From NCBI RefSeq assembly GCF_026914185.1, contig NC_070572.1, forward strand, positions 1,922,001-1,986,000: 64,000 bases of DNA, written 5' to 3'. Shown one piece after another: positions 43,711 through 55,444 of this stretch. Within the stretch, counting starts at the first letter, position 1. The number at the start of each line of letters is the position of its first letter. This DNA comes from Puccinia triticina. Lineage: Eukaryota > Basidiomycota > Pucciniomycetes > Pucciniales > Pucciniaceae. The translations under genes and the position numbers were made by a program. The notes under the pieces were generated by a model. That model ran no database searches. It saw only the letters and a program-made list of their open reading frames with translations, and was not told the DNA's origin.

Positions 43711-44851
43711 GGGGTGCTCTTGATATAAAAATCACTTTCCCAAATCTTGTGGATGGCTTCAGAGAAGATCTTGAGGCCATCCTTCACAACAAGGTTGATG
43801 ACATGTGCAAGGCATTGGACATGGAAATAATTCCCCTTCATTTTGAGAGGAACATTGCTCCAAGCTGAGATAACTGATATTAATTGACTGATTGCAGAGT
43901 TGTTAGATGTTGCATTATCCACAGTGATAGACGCCACCGTTTCAAATATCTCCCACTCAACCATGGTAGTTACAAGTTGATTGGCAATTGTTACACCAGT
44001 TTGAAGAGGCGGAAGCTCTTTGAAAGAAATGATCCGAGTTTTCAGGGTCCAGTTAGAAGAGACAAAGTGCGCTGAGACTACCATAAATGGTGTCTGGTTT
44101 GAAGAGGTCCAGAGATTGGTTGTTAAGCCAATCAGATTGATTTCAGAAAGATTGACTGCTAGCTTTTCCTTCATGGAGTTGTACAGCGCCATGATGTCGG
44201 TCTTGAGGGTTGTACAAGAAAACAATTTGAACTGGGGTTGCAAAGACACAACAAATGCTTGGAAAAGTGGTTGTTCAACAAAAACAAACAGCTGCTTGTG
44301 CGCAATGATGAGTTTGGCTAATATTTCGCGAGAGATTGTCTGAGAAAAGACCCAATTTGTTGGCAATTTTGCTGACAAGGCTGACAGCTTCAGTAATGTC
44401 TGCTTGCTTGCGCTGATGTAAGAGTTGCATTGCTCGAGGTGGCGCCATAAGTCCTTCGTCCCGTTGCTGCTCTTGCCATCCAGTTGTTGTTGGCAGTGTC
44501 AACATTGAGCTTTGGTAGCCTCACCTTTAAAAAGAAGAGAAAAAAACAGGTCAATTGTCAGTAAATGAGAACATATTAATATTATCTAGATTCTAGATAT
44601 TGCAAGGGAAACTGATACTTGCCAGTTCCTTTCTTTGTGAATTGCTCCCAAATGTTGCTGGTGGTCTTTCCCTTCTTTGATACTTGGGTTTTGCTTGATT
44701 CTTGTGTGCCGAACGGTTGTTTTTCACTCTGCTGAGTGCTTGCTTGAGCGGGAGCCGTATCCTCAGTGGTGCAAATTACCTTGATGGGGGAATCTTCATC
44801 AGACAAAGGGGAAATCACAGCAGCGGTTTGTTTGCATTTAGAGCGTGGCAT
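43711..44851 (-). pseudogene. hAT transposase remnant (hAT-1), N-terminal half
   Basis: Minus strand. 44851-44582 starts MPRSKCKQTAAV and ends at a BED-type zinc finger start (TSNIWEQFTKK). The next exon holds the rest of the finger (HCQQQLDG... LWRHLEQC) but with TGA in place of the residue after AQC and a frameshift shortly after. From 44378 the transposase continues (REILAKLIIAHKQLFVFVEQPLFQAF, TTNLWTSSNQTPFM, ITVDNATSNN, HVQCLAHVINLVVKDGL) and stops being homologous at 43711 where the gypsy LTR begins. The C-terminal half is absent. Confidence 0.85.
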
Positions 44852-44945
44852 TGTTGGACCGCCGACTGTCTTGAATGTCGATGTTGGGGTAGAATCAGAT
44901 GGGATGATGGTTGATATGTACCTCTGGGCATGGCCGTGGGTCTAG

Positions 44946-47900
44946 CAACGGTGTAACCATTACGCGCCATGTATTGTGTAATGGGCTGTAACGTATCTTA
45001 GTGTAATGCCGTTACATTGTAACGGTATCGTAACTTGCACCCGCTCTGTTACATGGCAATTTGAATTATATGTAGCGGTAGCTTGCTGTGCTACATTCAT
45101 TCTCAGATCTCTGTATTGGGTGCGGTGATGCACTACCGCTTCAATGCAAGTTACAGTTGGTCATGTAATGGCTGTAGCGGTGAATTGGGTCGCGGGACCC
45201 AAGGGTACTAGGGGGCGGGAACCAATCGGGGGAACCCTTGCGCCAACGGTGAAACCATTAGTCAGGGCCGCCGCCGATCCCCCAGGAGCATCCACCATGG
45301 CTCAATCGTCCCGCGCATCGGCCTCTCCACGGCCTCCATCCTCCGCACGTCCCCCTCTGCCTCCATCCCGTCAATCAAAGCGGGTGATCACTCCAGTCAA
45401 GACGCATGGGAACTACGTCCGGCCAAATGACCAAGATTGGACCGATGTTGGCCCATCCTCCCGGTCCCAGAGAACTCCGGTCCGATCCAAACACGTTTCA
45501 AAAACAATTTCTGTTGCCAGCCTATCATCGCCGGATCCTACGACTACCCGAAATGGTGAACCTTCTGTTTCCCAGCCAAAGCAAAAGAAAAGGAAGCAAC
45601 GTTGCGTCAGTTACCAATCCGAACTAGACCCGGACGCATACACAATTGATCTTGCCCAGATTTCCGATCAAGGAAATGAAAAAGTAAAGAAAAAGAAAAC
45701 CAGAGGTGTAGCTGCTAAAGAAACCGATGATGTCGGGTTATATTTTGAGTCTCCTACTCAAGGGCACGGTGAAGTAAGTTTTTCAATCATTCTTTTAATT
45801 ATCGTTAGGTTTTATTGTTGATCATCTAAACTTCCTATCTATCAGACCGAAGGACCCAAACTACATTACAAATGCAGGTGGTGTCCAAAGATTTACAAAA
45901 GGGGGAAGGATGGCCAATCTAACTTACTCAAACATCGGGACGGCGACATGGCACGATCAGCTTGCCCTGGAAGATCAGCTGCAATCAATTTGGGGGCTAA
46001 CTTACGACGCACCTTGAAGGAACAAGCGGCCGATGCCAAGAAGAACAAATCAAACAGCCTCACAAATTACATCAAAAGTGCCGCCTTCGACAACCGAACT
46101 CTCAACCAGATTATTGTCATCTGGCTCATTGGAACGTCTCAACCTTGGATGCGAATTGGCAATGCCGTCCTTGGATTCTCGTACAACTACACTCGCCGTG
46201 TTGGAGTCAAGCTCTTCTCGCGTGTTTGGGCTGCCGCCGAGGCCCATCAACTTTACATCAACCTTCAAGAGAAAGTTAGAAATAAATTAAAGGTAAGTTA
46301 GTTCCTTTATTATATTCCAGTTGTATTTTAATAGCATGTACTAATTTTCTCTTGTGATTGTGGGGTGCAGTCGCTCAAGTCAAAGATCAGCCTCATCCAT
46401 GACGTATGGACTACAAAGGGTGACCACCAGGCGTTCATGGGTATCTCTTTCACATACATTTCCGACGATTGGACGTTCAAAGTGTGTCACCTATCTCTCA
46501 AGTACATCGCTTGGACTCATAAGGGGAAGTATCTTGCCATCCGTTTTGCTCATATCATCACCAAGCTTCACCTTCAAGATAAGATAAGTTTCTTCGGCTC
46601 TATTTAATTCAACTTGTCTGTTTGCTAATCTTGTTTTTTCTTCATCTACATACATTATAGGCCAAACAACCAACTCTGGCTCTAATAACCGCACATTGAC
46701 GACCACACTGGATCAAATTGTCCTCGAACAGACCGGCAAAGAACTCAACCTCGCCGCAAATCATATATGTTGTTTTTGTCACAAAATTGCGCTTATCTTG
46801 TTGGCTGGACTCAAGGCAATCAATCTTTTGACTGAGGGCTTAACCCCACGAAGACACGCGACTCTTGGATTTGTCCCTGCGCTGGGAACAATCGATGAAC
46901 TTGGCGAGGAAGCTGCCGCAGCAGACATTCCACCAGGTGATGCCTTAGACGGTGAGCCACTCCCAGCGGGTGGTTCTGATGGTGGCGGTGACGATTGCGA
47001 CTCTGATGCAGAACAGGTGCAAAGCGCGGAGCCAACTACGACCGTCTTGGAGATCTTGAAGAAAGTCGATTCTGTGATTCAAAGGATCACTAGCTCAGCC
47101 GCCAGAAGGTCTGAATTCAACCTATGGCGCAAGAAGCTTGACTGTGGTGGTCCAACACTCATCTCCGGTTACGGGATTCGCTGGAATATAAAATGGCAGA
47201 GCCGGGACCGTGCCTACCAAGGTCAAGAGGTTATCTACAAGCTCATCAAGAACGAAAAAGACAGACAAGAGCGCGAGGAGGGTCAGACCAAAAACTTTTT
47301 CCACGAGTACAAGATCACTTGCAGTGACTGGGATGTTGTCAAGCGATTAAATGATATACTTAGCGTGCGTCTTTCTTTTATTTTATATCCTTTGTTCATC
47401 CTTCATAATTCATTTCACTTATTCTCCTTTATTTCCAACACAGGAATTCTATTTTATTACTAAAAGGATGGAAGGAGATCATTCCTTGACATCCCTAATG
47501 TTGTGCGAATACAAACACATCATCAGCTACTTGAAAAAACGACGTGTGCCGTCTGAACCCAAATTTCATAGTATGATCGATAAGATGATTGAGAAGACAA
47601 AAACTTACCTTGCTGAGGCGCTGAACTGTGATCCTGTGCTCCTAGCCACAATGTTAAACCCGGCGTTCCGACTATCTCTTTTCTCGTTATGGTTTGAGTT
47701 GCACTACATATATGCCAAGGGCTTACTTCAAAGGGAATATGAACAACAAAAGATTGAAATGGAGGCAAACTCAGTTCCTACTTCACAACCATCTCCTCCG
47801 GTTTTAAGTCAACCACCACCATCCAAACATCGCCGGGATACCGATGACGTGGACCTCTTCCCTGATGCCACCGACTCCTTACCCAAAGACGAGTTGACCA

Positions 47901-48694
47901 CATACCTCAGTGGTATCTACAAGATCCCGGTGGCCGACGCAGACAAATGCCTCAAGTGGTGGAAGGTATGTTATTCTCAGTTAAATCAAGTGATTGTAAC
48001 CTTTGTTAATCTTTGGGTTTATATTTCATACAGGATCATCACCAAGAGTTCCCGATCCTGTCATCAATGGCCAAGGACTACTTGGCTTGCTCTGCAACCT
48101 CGGAAAGTGTTGAGCGCTGCTTCTCGGCTGCGGCCGACATCTGTGGACGCGATCGCGGGAGACTGGCCCCCAGGACCATTGAGAGATCTGTAAGTTCTCA
48201 CCAATGGCTGCAGCAAGGATATCAGGCCAATGGCGATTTCGAGGCGGCCCAGGAGTTTATCACCAAAAGCTATGAAGAACTGGAGGAAAAGAACAATTGA
48301 AAAAAAAGTAAAAAGGAAATGACAAATTTTTGCTGCCAAAATATTGATGTATCATTTTTTACCTGCTTTGACTTCCTCCTGTGCATTCTCGCTTCCCACT
48401 CTGCCTTACTGCCTCATGAACAGCCTCACTCCCCCATGTAAATAGCTTGCCTGCAAAAAATACACGATTGGTGCAAAAAAGCCCAATACATGCGTTACTG
48501 TATCAAAATTGCATTGGTTGACCGCTGCGCTACAACGTACTTGTAGATTATGTAGCAAAGATTTTAATACTGTGCATCGGTAGCGCATCGGCACTACAAT
48601 GCGCTACAGGCTTTTTTTGAAAGTGTGTAATTGTGTCCAATTACGATACATGTAACGGCCGCTCTGCTACATGTATTGTAATGGTTACACCGTT
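44946..48694 (+). mobile_element. hAT transposon, apparently complete (hAT-2)
   Basis: Flanked by the 8-bp duplication gggtctag (44938-44945 and 48695-48702). Ends are inverted repeats: CAACGGTGTAACCATTAC at the left, gtaatggttacaccgtt at the right. Subterminal regions carry further gtaacgg/ccgttac motifs. It encodes one six-exon transposase gene. Length 3749 bp, normal for an autonomous hAT. Confidence 0.93.
45297..48300 (+). CDS. hAT transposase with BED finger and C-terminal dimerisation domain
   Basis: Six exons, all in phase: 45297-45773, 45846-46292, 46371-46587, 46661-47364, 47444-47965, 48034-48300; introns 68-79 bases, GT-AG. ATG in a good context (tccaccATGG). Product 877 aa. A Ser/Pro/Lys-rich N-terminus is followed by a BED zinc finger (CRWCPKIY... 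LLKH, about residues 168-188). Then come the RNase H-like core (SKISLIHDVWTTKGDHQAFMGI, SNNRTLTTTL, CFCHKIALIL), GYGIRWNIKWQSRDRA, DWDVVKRLNDIL, a loop rich in Pro/Ser, and the hAT dimerisation motif (ACSATSESVERCFSAA) near residues 804-820. No disabling mutation was seen. An upstream in-frame ATG at 45144 exists but lies in subterminal repeat sequence. Confidence 0.88.
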
Positions 48695-48730
48695 GGGTCT
48701 AGCCTTGCACAACAATAAGAGACATGTCAA
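48303..48730. other. hAT-2 3' subterminal region and flank
   Basis: To 48694 non-coding 3' part of hAT-2 with tgtagc/gctaca and gtaac motifs, as expected of transposase-binding subterminal repeats; then single-copy flank. Confidence 0.6.
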
Positions 48731-48744
48731 GAAATGTCACAAGT

Positions 48745-48945
48745 CACAGCTCCTAATTGGGTCACAGCCGGGTCTTTGGGCCGACCCAAAATGATAAACA
48801 CCTGCCCAAACCCAAACCCAATTAGACCTTGGGTTGGGGCGGGTTGGGTCAACACAAGTAGGCTACCTGAACCCGCCCCAAGACCCGTTGGGTCTCGGGT
48901 CGGTGTTGGGTTGACCCAACCCACTTGCATCCTGACTCTGGAGAG
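48745..48945. mobile_element. Relative of the GGGTTGGGTT MITE
   Basis: Interior of ggcgggttgggtcaac and cccaaacccaaaccc blocks and right end gggttgacccaacccacttgcatcct, like the right end of the element at 5318-5681. Left end decayed, no target duplication seen. Confidence 0.55.
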
Positions 48946-49246
48946 TGCCTCTAAGTCTCCCCTGGTGTTGGCTTGAAAAGTTTTTGTGATGTGGGTACTG
49001 ATGAACTTGGCTTTGGAGAATTGCTTCCCAATTCTATTCATTACACAGTTTGTGTAGAGGTAGTATATGTTGGTACACCTCACACTACAGGCATGTAGCT
49101 GTCGCTGCGGGATGCAGCGTCACCCTGTTGTTGCAAGCCCGCGTGACTGCGCAAGTAGGCGCAGTCACTGCGGCCGCGACCCCAAATGCAACGTCAGGTG
49201 ACGCTGCGGGCCGCAACAACACCTATTTGCCCGTAGTGTCACACCT

Positions 49247-49318
49247 GTGGATATAGCTCAACGGTAGAGAAACCCAGCATGCATCGGGGAGATGCGGGTT
49301 CAATTCACCCTGTCTGCA
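49247..49318 (+). tRNA. Degenerate tRNA-like sequence
   Basis: 72 bases with a perfect A box (TAGCTCAACGG) and near B box (GGTTCAATTCA). Acceptor stem GTGGATA/TGTCTGC pairs fully if wobbles are allowed, discriminator A; anticodon stem cccag/cgggg has one mismatch. Loop catgcat would give anticodon TGC, but position 33 is A rather than T, and the T stem has two mismatches. Probably a tRNA pseudogene or the head of a SINE. Confidence 0.35.
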
Positions 49319-49545
49319 CTATTCCTTTTACTTGCTCTACAGTTGGTGCGGTTTTTCATTGGATACTGAGTCCCACTGACCCCTAAAGTGGCTGTCAACA
49401 AACCAGAAAAACATTTGGATCAATGATTAGTTAAAAATTGAGTAAAAATGAATGAGGGGTAAAAACTTACATTCATAGAAAAGCTTCAAAAATTCACAGC
49501 CAGATTTTCCCATTCAAGAGAAGAAGGGCAAGACTCAATCTTTTT

Positions 49546-49790
49546 TCATTCATGGAAAGCTATTGAAAAGCTAGTTTTAGAGGGGCCAATTTGCATTCCA
49601 GTGGTGTCAAAATAAAAGTTTGTTGCCTGATAAGAAGTGGTGCCCCACCTCCTTTCTAGATAACTCCGGGTTTGGATCATCAATTCAATGCAGTAATGAG
49701 ATTGAAGATGCAAAAAACGTACACTAAGGATATCATTCAACTTCCTGACTATCTCCCAGTCCTGCCACAAAATTTGATACTGATTTTATT
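49546..49790 (-). pseudogene. hAT transposase scrap (hAT-3)
   Basis: WQDWEIVRKLNDILSV on the minus strand parallels DWDVVKRLNDIL of hAT-2, followed by a short frame without further recognisable motifs. Isolated fragment. Confidence 0.5.
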
Positions 49791-49799
49791 AGCCCTTAC

Positions 49800-50760
49800 C
49801 CCCATCACAGTCTTTTCAATCTGATTTTATTAGCCCTTACCCCCATCACAGTCTTTTCAATCCTTTTTGTTGTTTATAAGTTCATTGATCACTTTTCAAC
49901 TGATGTGGATGCTCTGAGGATTCAAGCTTCACAGCCTCTTTCAAGCATGTATCACTTCATGTAGTCCAATTTTGTGTCAAAATTCCAATCAAGCAGAGAG
50001 GTACAAGGAAATCTAGGTCTCCTACCAACAAATATATCTCACGCTCTTGCCAAAATCACAATGAAGTTAAACATGTGCCAAGGATCATAATTTTAGAGCT
50101 TCTTTCAAGTAGCACATTCAACATGGGTTGCACTAGCCTTGAAATGGCTTCAAGTGAAGAATTGCAGCTTCACCTACATGTCTCCAACTTGCTACTACAA
50201 AAGAATATTCCAAGCAGGCTGCAGGATTTTGCAATGCGGCCACCAGGAATTCCAGCTGAACAATAAAACATAGGAATCCGATGGCCTGCAGACTTTACCA
50301 ATGTCACCTCACCTGTCTTTTTTGAGGCCCAATGCTAAACCCATCACCCTTGAGAGCCTTGTTCACATGATCCATTGCTGCGATAGAGACTGAAAACAGT
50401 CACCGGCTTGACTCCCAGGAGCCAATGGAGCTTACCAAGTGCAAAGGCGCAGTGTGTGGTGGACAATCACCGAGATGATTGTGTTGGCCAACGTCAAGGC
50501 CAAGTGCAAGCATTGGATTGGCGGAAGAACACAATGACTGGCGGAAGGGCGCTGGGGGGCTTGGAGGATGGACAAGGCTGAACGGGATCTTTGGGAGCCG
50601 GAGAAGCAGGGAGGCCAGTCAGGGCAAAGAGAAGATCAACAACAAGTCCCATCAGATGACGCTGGTTGATGCGCGCAAAAACAAAAACAAAAGACTCACC
50701 TAGCAGCACCTCAAACATTAGCCCGAAATGAGTTGAACCCGACATTGTTGGGTGATCTTG
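49800..50760. other. Unassigned repeat-derived sequence
   Basis: A ~40-bp duplication (tctgattttattagcccttacccccatcacagtcttttcaat) at 49784-49862. No gene supported. Confidence 0.45.
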
Positions 50761-50965
50761 TGTGATGGCTGGCAGCGGTGGGATTTGGAGTGAAGGCACA
50801 AGATTTGGGGTGTACGGGCGGTCAAACTTAACACAAGTCCCTCCCTGTGCTCGCGGGGCGCGAGCACCCTCCCGCTTGCGGGAGGGACTTGTGCCTAATG
50901 TCCAACATTTTGCCTGAGGCTGCCCAGCCAAATGGCCAAAAAATCCTTCTAATCCACATATCACC
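50761..50965. repeat. Palindrome-containing repeat, shared with 59.2-59.8 kb
   Basis: cacaagtccctccc (50832-50845) and its exact reverse complement (50880-50893) form a hairpin around a GC-rich loop. The flank to the right (gtgcctaatgtccaacattttgcctgaggctg) is similar to the sequence right of 59745, so the repeat is larger than the palindrome. Confidence 0.75.
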
Positions 50966-52144
50966 GCATACCCCTCGGATTTCTTCACAGCCTCCAGTAC
51001 CATTAGAATCAGCTCCTTGTTGTACATGTTACCATGTATCCCATCAAAGTTGTATCCTCATCCCTTGGAAGTAATTGTGATGTAAAAAAACTGCCTTGGG
51101 AGGCCTGGTGAGCCAAAATCGTGAGAACCTGTCCAATCTTGACCAGCAAGTGGCCCAATGGGTCCATCACATTGCTCAGAAACAGCCCTGGCAAGAATGG
51201 CTGCTGAGCAGCCAATTTTTGTTGGGAATACTTGAAAAAATATGTACAAGATAGCTGAGATCAAGGGCTACAACATGGTCAGCTGGGATTTGGAGTAAAA
51301 CTGTAGAGCTAATCATCAAATAAATGTAAATACAAAATTGCTCATTTTCTTCAAAAAACCTTGTCAGCCTGGATTCTCAGTCTACAACTGGGCTAAGCCC
51401 AGTCTAACACTGCCTGGTTGGAGGTTACATAGGTCACTACACCCCCCAAGGCTTCTTCAATGTCTTTATGGAAGTTGGTGTTCATGAAAGGCCTTTAACT
51501 TCAACTTGAAAAATTATACGCAGTTTATTCCTGGCCAACTTTGAATCCCCCTAAACAGGCCGGGCCAAAGTTCAACATTTTCACAAAATCACTGTCCGCG
51601 CGCGGCCCAAACCCGGCCAGGTTTGGCCTGTTGTACACCCGGCCCAATTGCCAACCCTACTCACACACAGCACTACAACAATCATTGTGTTGCAATAAAT
51701 GTATTCGACTTGTTCATGGGATGCTGCTATGGATGGTAGCATCAACATTTGAATCAATTAAATTAAACCAGAAATTTTCTGACAGACAAAGAGAAATTTC
51801 GCCTACATAGACAACAGATTCTTGAAATCACAAGTTCTTCCTAGTAGTTGTAAAACTTGCCAGTAATTAGAAAGATATGCTGATAAAAACGAAGAGGACA
51901 AAGAGGACAAGAAAAAAGATACAGTAATGAACGAAGAGGCAATAAAAAGGAGTGGAATTTGCATGGTCTTGCCATGCCGGGCTGGCTGGGAATGTGAGAG
52001 GGGAAATCGGAATTGGCAATCTGAACATAACGGGTTTTGAAGTGTGCAAGTTATTGTAAAATCAGAACAGAATGTCAGTGGTAGATGATCGTAGTGTCAG
52101 TGGATGCTAAGCTGGATGTAGGGATTGTCGTTTGGTTGTGTTTA
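50966..52144. other. Unassigned, then 3' flank of the RGS gene
   Basis: About 51540-51665 has ggcccaaacccggcc blocks and the end caattgccaaccct, faintly like the GGGTTGGGTT MITEs. 51860-52144 is probably the 3' untranslated region of the RGS gene (minus strand). No coding motif. Confidence 0.45.
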
Positions 52145-53866
52145 TCATTCTTTTTTTAATTTCGCCGACAACTTTGAGAGATGAGGAATATGTCCAGTGT
52201 GGACCAGGAGGCAAATCGCGATCCATGCGGCAGTCAATATTGTAGCTAAAACCATACTCTTGAGAATACTGAGCCGATGTGATCTTATAGCCACGGGGCT
52301 CAAAACCTTGGTTAACGGACCAAATATAGGAGCGGAGGATGAGTGGGATCGGGTGCGTCGTGACTGCTTCCGGAGCTTGAGTTTTCGTGCGCATATGGCC
52401 GATGGGGTATTAGACCTCGTTCGGTTCAATATCGGGGTGTTGTTTCTCGAAGGGCTCATGGATATTGAGACGTGAGGTAAATTTCGATCGTGCGGTGGTC
52501 CATAGAAAATCAATTCGTTTGAGGATCTGAAGTTGACACCCGAATCCCAAAACCTCGATGGCACTAGTCCTCGCTGGCATTCGGAAGGAGTCAAGGAGTG
52601 GCCACTTCCACTGCTCATCTTCCCTTGATTTTCCAGAAAGTCATGACGTTTCGACAAAAGGTTCTTCTCGGTTACCGCGGCGGCTTCCTTGGCTCGTCCA
52701 AGTTCCCAGACGTGGATTTGTCGAAATGATCCAAACATGAAGATCAATGGGCAAGTCCGAAATAAACCACAAAAGAATATTTCCAGTCCAATCCAAACAA
52801 GTGGGCTTAGGCACAACCTGATCTCGGCGCTGGTTGTTTTCGTCATTAGCAGTACGGTTCCAATTACTGCTAAGCTTACACAAAACACTCCTATACAAAG
52901 GGTCAATCGTGCTCTAAAGGACGGAAAAATAAAAGAGCAAGCAGTTTTTTTGCAGGATATTAACTTCTGAATCGAGTTTGATTTGTTAAAGGGCATTACC
53001 AAATGAGCCTTTTATTTTTCTAGGGTATAAACACAGAGGGAACTTGGCGTACCGATGTTTATCTGAATTGCCAGAGCAATCCATCAGCCAACTGCGCATA
53101 CTATCTGACAACATAGTCATAACCTCCTTCTTAATTGGCGAAAAGATGTCGGGATCCATGGAGTTGTCGGCCTGAGCCTTAAATTGGTCTTTCAATTGTT
53201 GAGAAATGTTCAGTTCAAGTTCGAAATCTTGGAGCGCTTGATTTGACTGGCGTGGTGGAATGACAAATGACTGAAGGCTTTCGAAAGATTTTTGTAATTC
53301 TTCGGGTACTGGGGCGTTGGGCAAGCCTTGAGGAATTGATGAAAGTTGGACCTCGTGCACCTGGTCCCCAGGCCCCGGTGCCATCTCTCCCTGGGATTTA
53401 GCAGCCAAGACGTTGCGAACAAACGGCGGCACAAGCCGGGCAACTCCTTTCCGTTTAAGCTTCCATGACTCTCGAATGCCACCTTTCAAGGGCCGGGTTG
53501 CGAGATTATCAGGTATTGGGGTTAGTGATTTTTTGCGGTCGCTCAAACTGGCTTGCCATTCTCGGTACTGCTTGGTGTAGTCAGAAAGCCAAAAGTAGAA
53601 ATATCTAAAAAACAGTTATCCGTCCTGTTTCAGATTCAGGTCGTTTCCCACTAAGCTTCGAGAAAAGGGCTTACAGATTTTCTGCCGAGTGTTGAACGTG
53701 CACTAAATGCTCTTCAAACTCGCCGAGAGTGAAAGGTGAAAGATGTTGGCCGGCTAAAACGTCTTCAAGGTTAACCTGCATCCAACGTAGTTTGAAACAA
53801 TGCTGTAAGTATGGAGGTCAAAGCTGACTTTCTGGTCAAGGGAAATTGTAAGACCTCGTTGGCCAT
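52145..53866 (-). CDS. RGS-domain membrane protein, Rax1-like
   Basis: Four exons on the minus strand: 53866-53855, 53775-53675, 53604-53053, 52913-52145; 477 aa with all phases consistent. RGS helices begin at once (VNLEDVLAGQHLSPFTLGEFEEHLVHVQHSAENLYF then YFWLSDYTKQYREW). They are interrupted by a loop of about 120 residues and finish with PDIFSPIKKEVMTMLSDSMRSWL. Hydrophobic segments follow (LTLCIGVFCVSLAVIGTVLL, LCLSPLVWIGLEIFFCGLF) and one near the C-terminus (MVLATILTAAWIAICLLV). RGS followed by C-terminal membrane helices is the layout of fungal Rax1 and related proteins, which act in cell polarity or G-protein signalling at the membrane. Exon 1 encodes only MANE; its donor (GTCTTA) is weak, so the start is the least certain part. 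A TATA-like tttatatatcc lies about 30 bases upstream of the ATG. Confidence 0.82.
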
Positions 53867-53889
53867 GTGGGGTTTCTTGCTAGATTCTG

Positions 53890-53905
53890 GGATATATAAA
53901 ACCCA
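53890..53905 (-). promoter_or_regulatory. TATA-like element before the RGS gene
   Basis: Minus strand gggttttatatatccc, about 25-40 bases upstream of the proposed start codon at 53866. Confidence 0.45.
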
Positions 53906-54391
53906 ATCTTGACTCGTATCTTGCGTTTCAAAAGACCAAGTAAGTGTGAGTCCGAATTACTCCAGGTCGTACATGCAGCGTGGCCTTCAGGTTTTTTTTT
54001 TTTCTTTTTTGCCCTTCTTAGAGATGCTGAGCGGACTAGTCGGAAACCAGATAATGAAGAATCCGCCAGGGTATTTATTCAAAGAACTAGAGGATCTCCA
54101 CTTCGAAAAGGGATGGTTGAAAATTATAGTGGAAGAAAAACGGGGATGTTCCGTACACCCAAATCGCCTCGCAAATAACAGAACAAAAAAAGCCAACGTG
54201 AGATCAAGTGTGCAGGACCCGACGTGCACTATGTATTCAGAAAGTTACTTGGTACTGTGGCTAGCCTTCGACCGGTGAGAAGAGTTATACTAGATTGCTC
54301 AAGAACGACTGAACTTGAGAATGCGCCCAGGTGCCTATTTCAACGCCGATATTCACACATAGCCTTGCAAAGCGACCGTTGGTTAGTAAAA

Positions 54392-54720
54392 GCAGCAACG
54401 GCCCGTTCGGTGTGCTGAAAGAATAAGTAGCAGATGGGAATTATACACCTTAGCGGCTCGTTTGAGAGCTTTAAGCGTCCTGTGGTAGGTGTTGGAGATT
54501 AAATTACATAGATAGCCTTGGTGTAGGAGCTCCTTAGGTTCTGCACGGGTAACTCCGGCGAATTCTTCCAAAAGCCTCGGTCCAGATTCCAATCCTCGAG
54601 CCTGGCGGGTTTCCCGAAAAAGTATGCAATGGCCCGAGCGCTCGGCTCATGAAGTTCTTTCAATCTTCTTGAGGTGTCCACATATTTACGTTGTTCAGGT
54701 CAATTTTCCATCGTTCAAGT
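54392..54720 (-). CDS. Unassigned coding exon(s) between the RGS and EAF6 genes
   Basis: A minus-strand exon starting after an AG at about 54602 reads ARGLESGPRLLEEFAGVTRA, then EPKELLHQGYLCNLISNTYH and RTLKALKRAAK. It joins plausibly in phase to an upstream exon ending ERWKIDLNN before GTAAAT (about 54695). Another frame (RRLKELHEPSARAIAYFFGK) is also open here, so the correct frame is not settled. I recognise no family and could not complete a gene. 53906-54391 and 54721-55444 show no supported coding. Confidence 0.3.
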
Positions 54721-55444
54721 TTTTCATGAAGGCATCATCCGCTTCCTCAAGAGGAGGATGAATTTAAAGCTGGAAAGGCAGACTCGTTTAAAGGCGTTCA
54801 AGTTGTACTTCTATCCTTGTTGAGCAAGAGCAAATGCCACTGATTTGTTGTTGGAAATTGATCCGATTTAATCATTGCTTGTTTAACTAGCAGCATTTTC
54901 GGTGATCTGTATGTAGTCTGTTCTCCTAGTCATAGTGTCCAGCATGAGTGTTCGGGAGACATCATAGTCTCCAGGACTGTGCAGCATTCTGTAACGGAGG
55001 TGGTCTGGTAACCGTGCGGTTAACTTAAGTTAGGGGTACATACCCAGAACGTAACCACATAGTGCCCTCGTATCGTGGCGCGGGGCTTCATCTCTCGCCC
55101 TAAAGGAGCGGAGTGTAACTTTTGTAGACATCCACTTGAAATTGAATTAATCGCTTGTATAGATTACGCGACGATTATTCTGGATCAATTGTGCATTATC
55201 TGGAATCCATCGCCTTCCTAAGCTTCATTCGCATCGAATTACAATTCTGTCTTACAGATGTTTAAAAAAGTAATTCAAATAAAGAAATACAAGCGCCTAT
55301 TTTAACTGAAACGTGAAGCATAATTCAGTTGGACATGACAAAGTCGAAGAGGAAAGGGCGCGAAAACCTTACTGATTTAGCGTGATAATAATACATTAAC
55401 AAAGGTGTGCAATAGCTGAAACCCACATGTGACTGGGTCCAATT

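Noticed and set aside
52106..52475. Plus-strand frames opposite the RGS gene
   Set aside because: Shadows of the coding strand; no independent motif.
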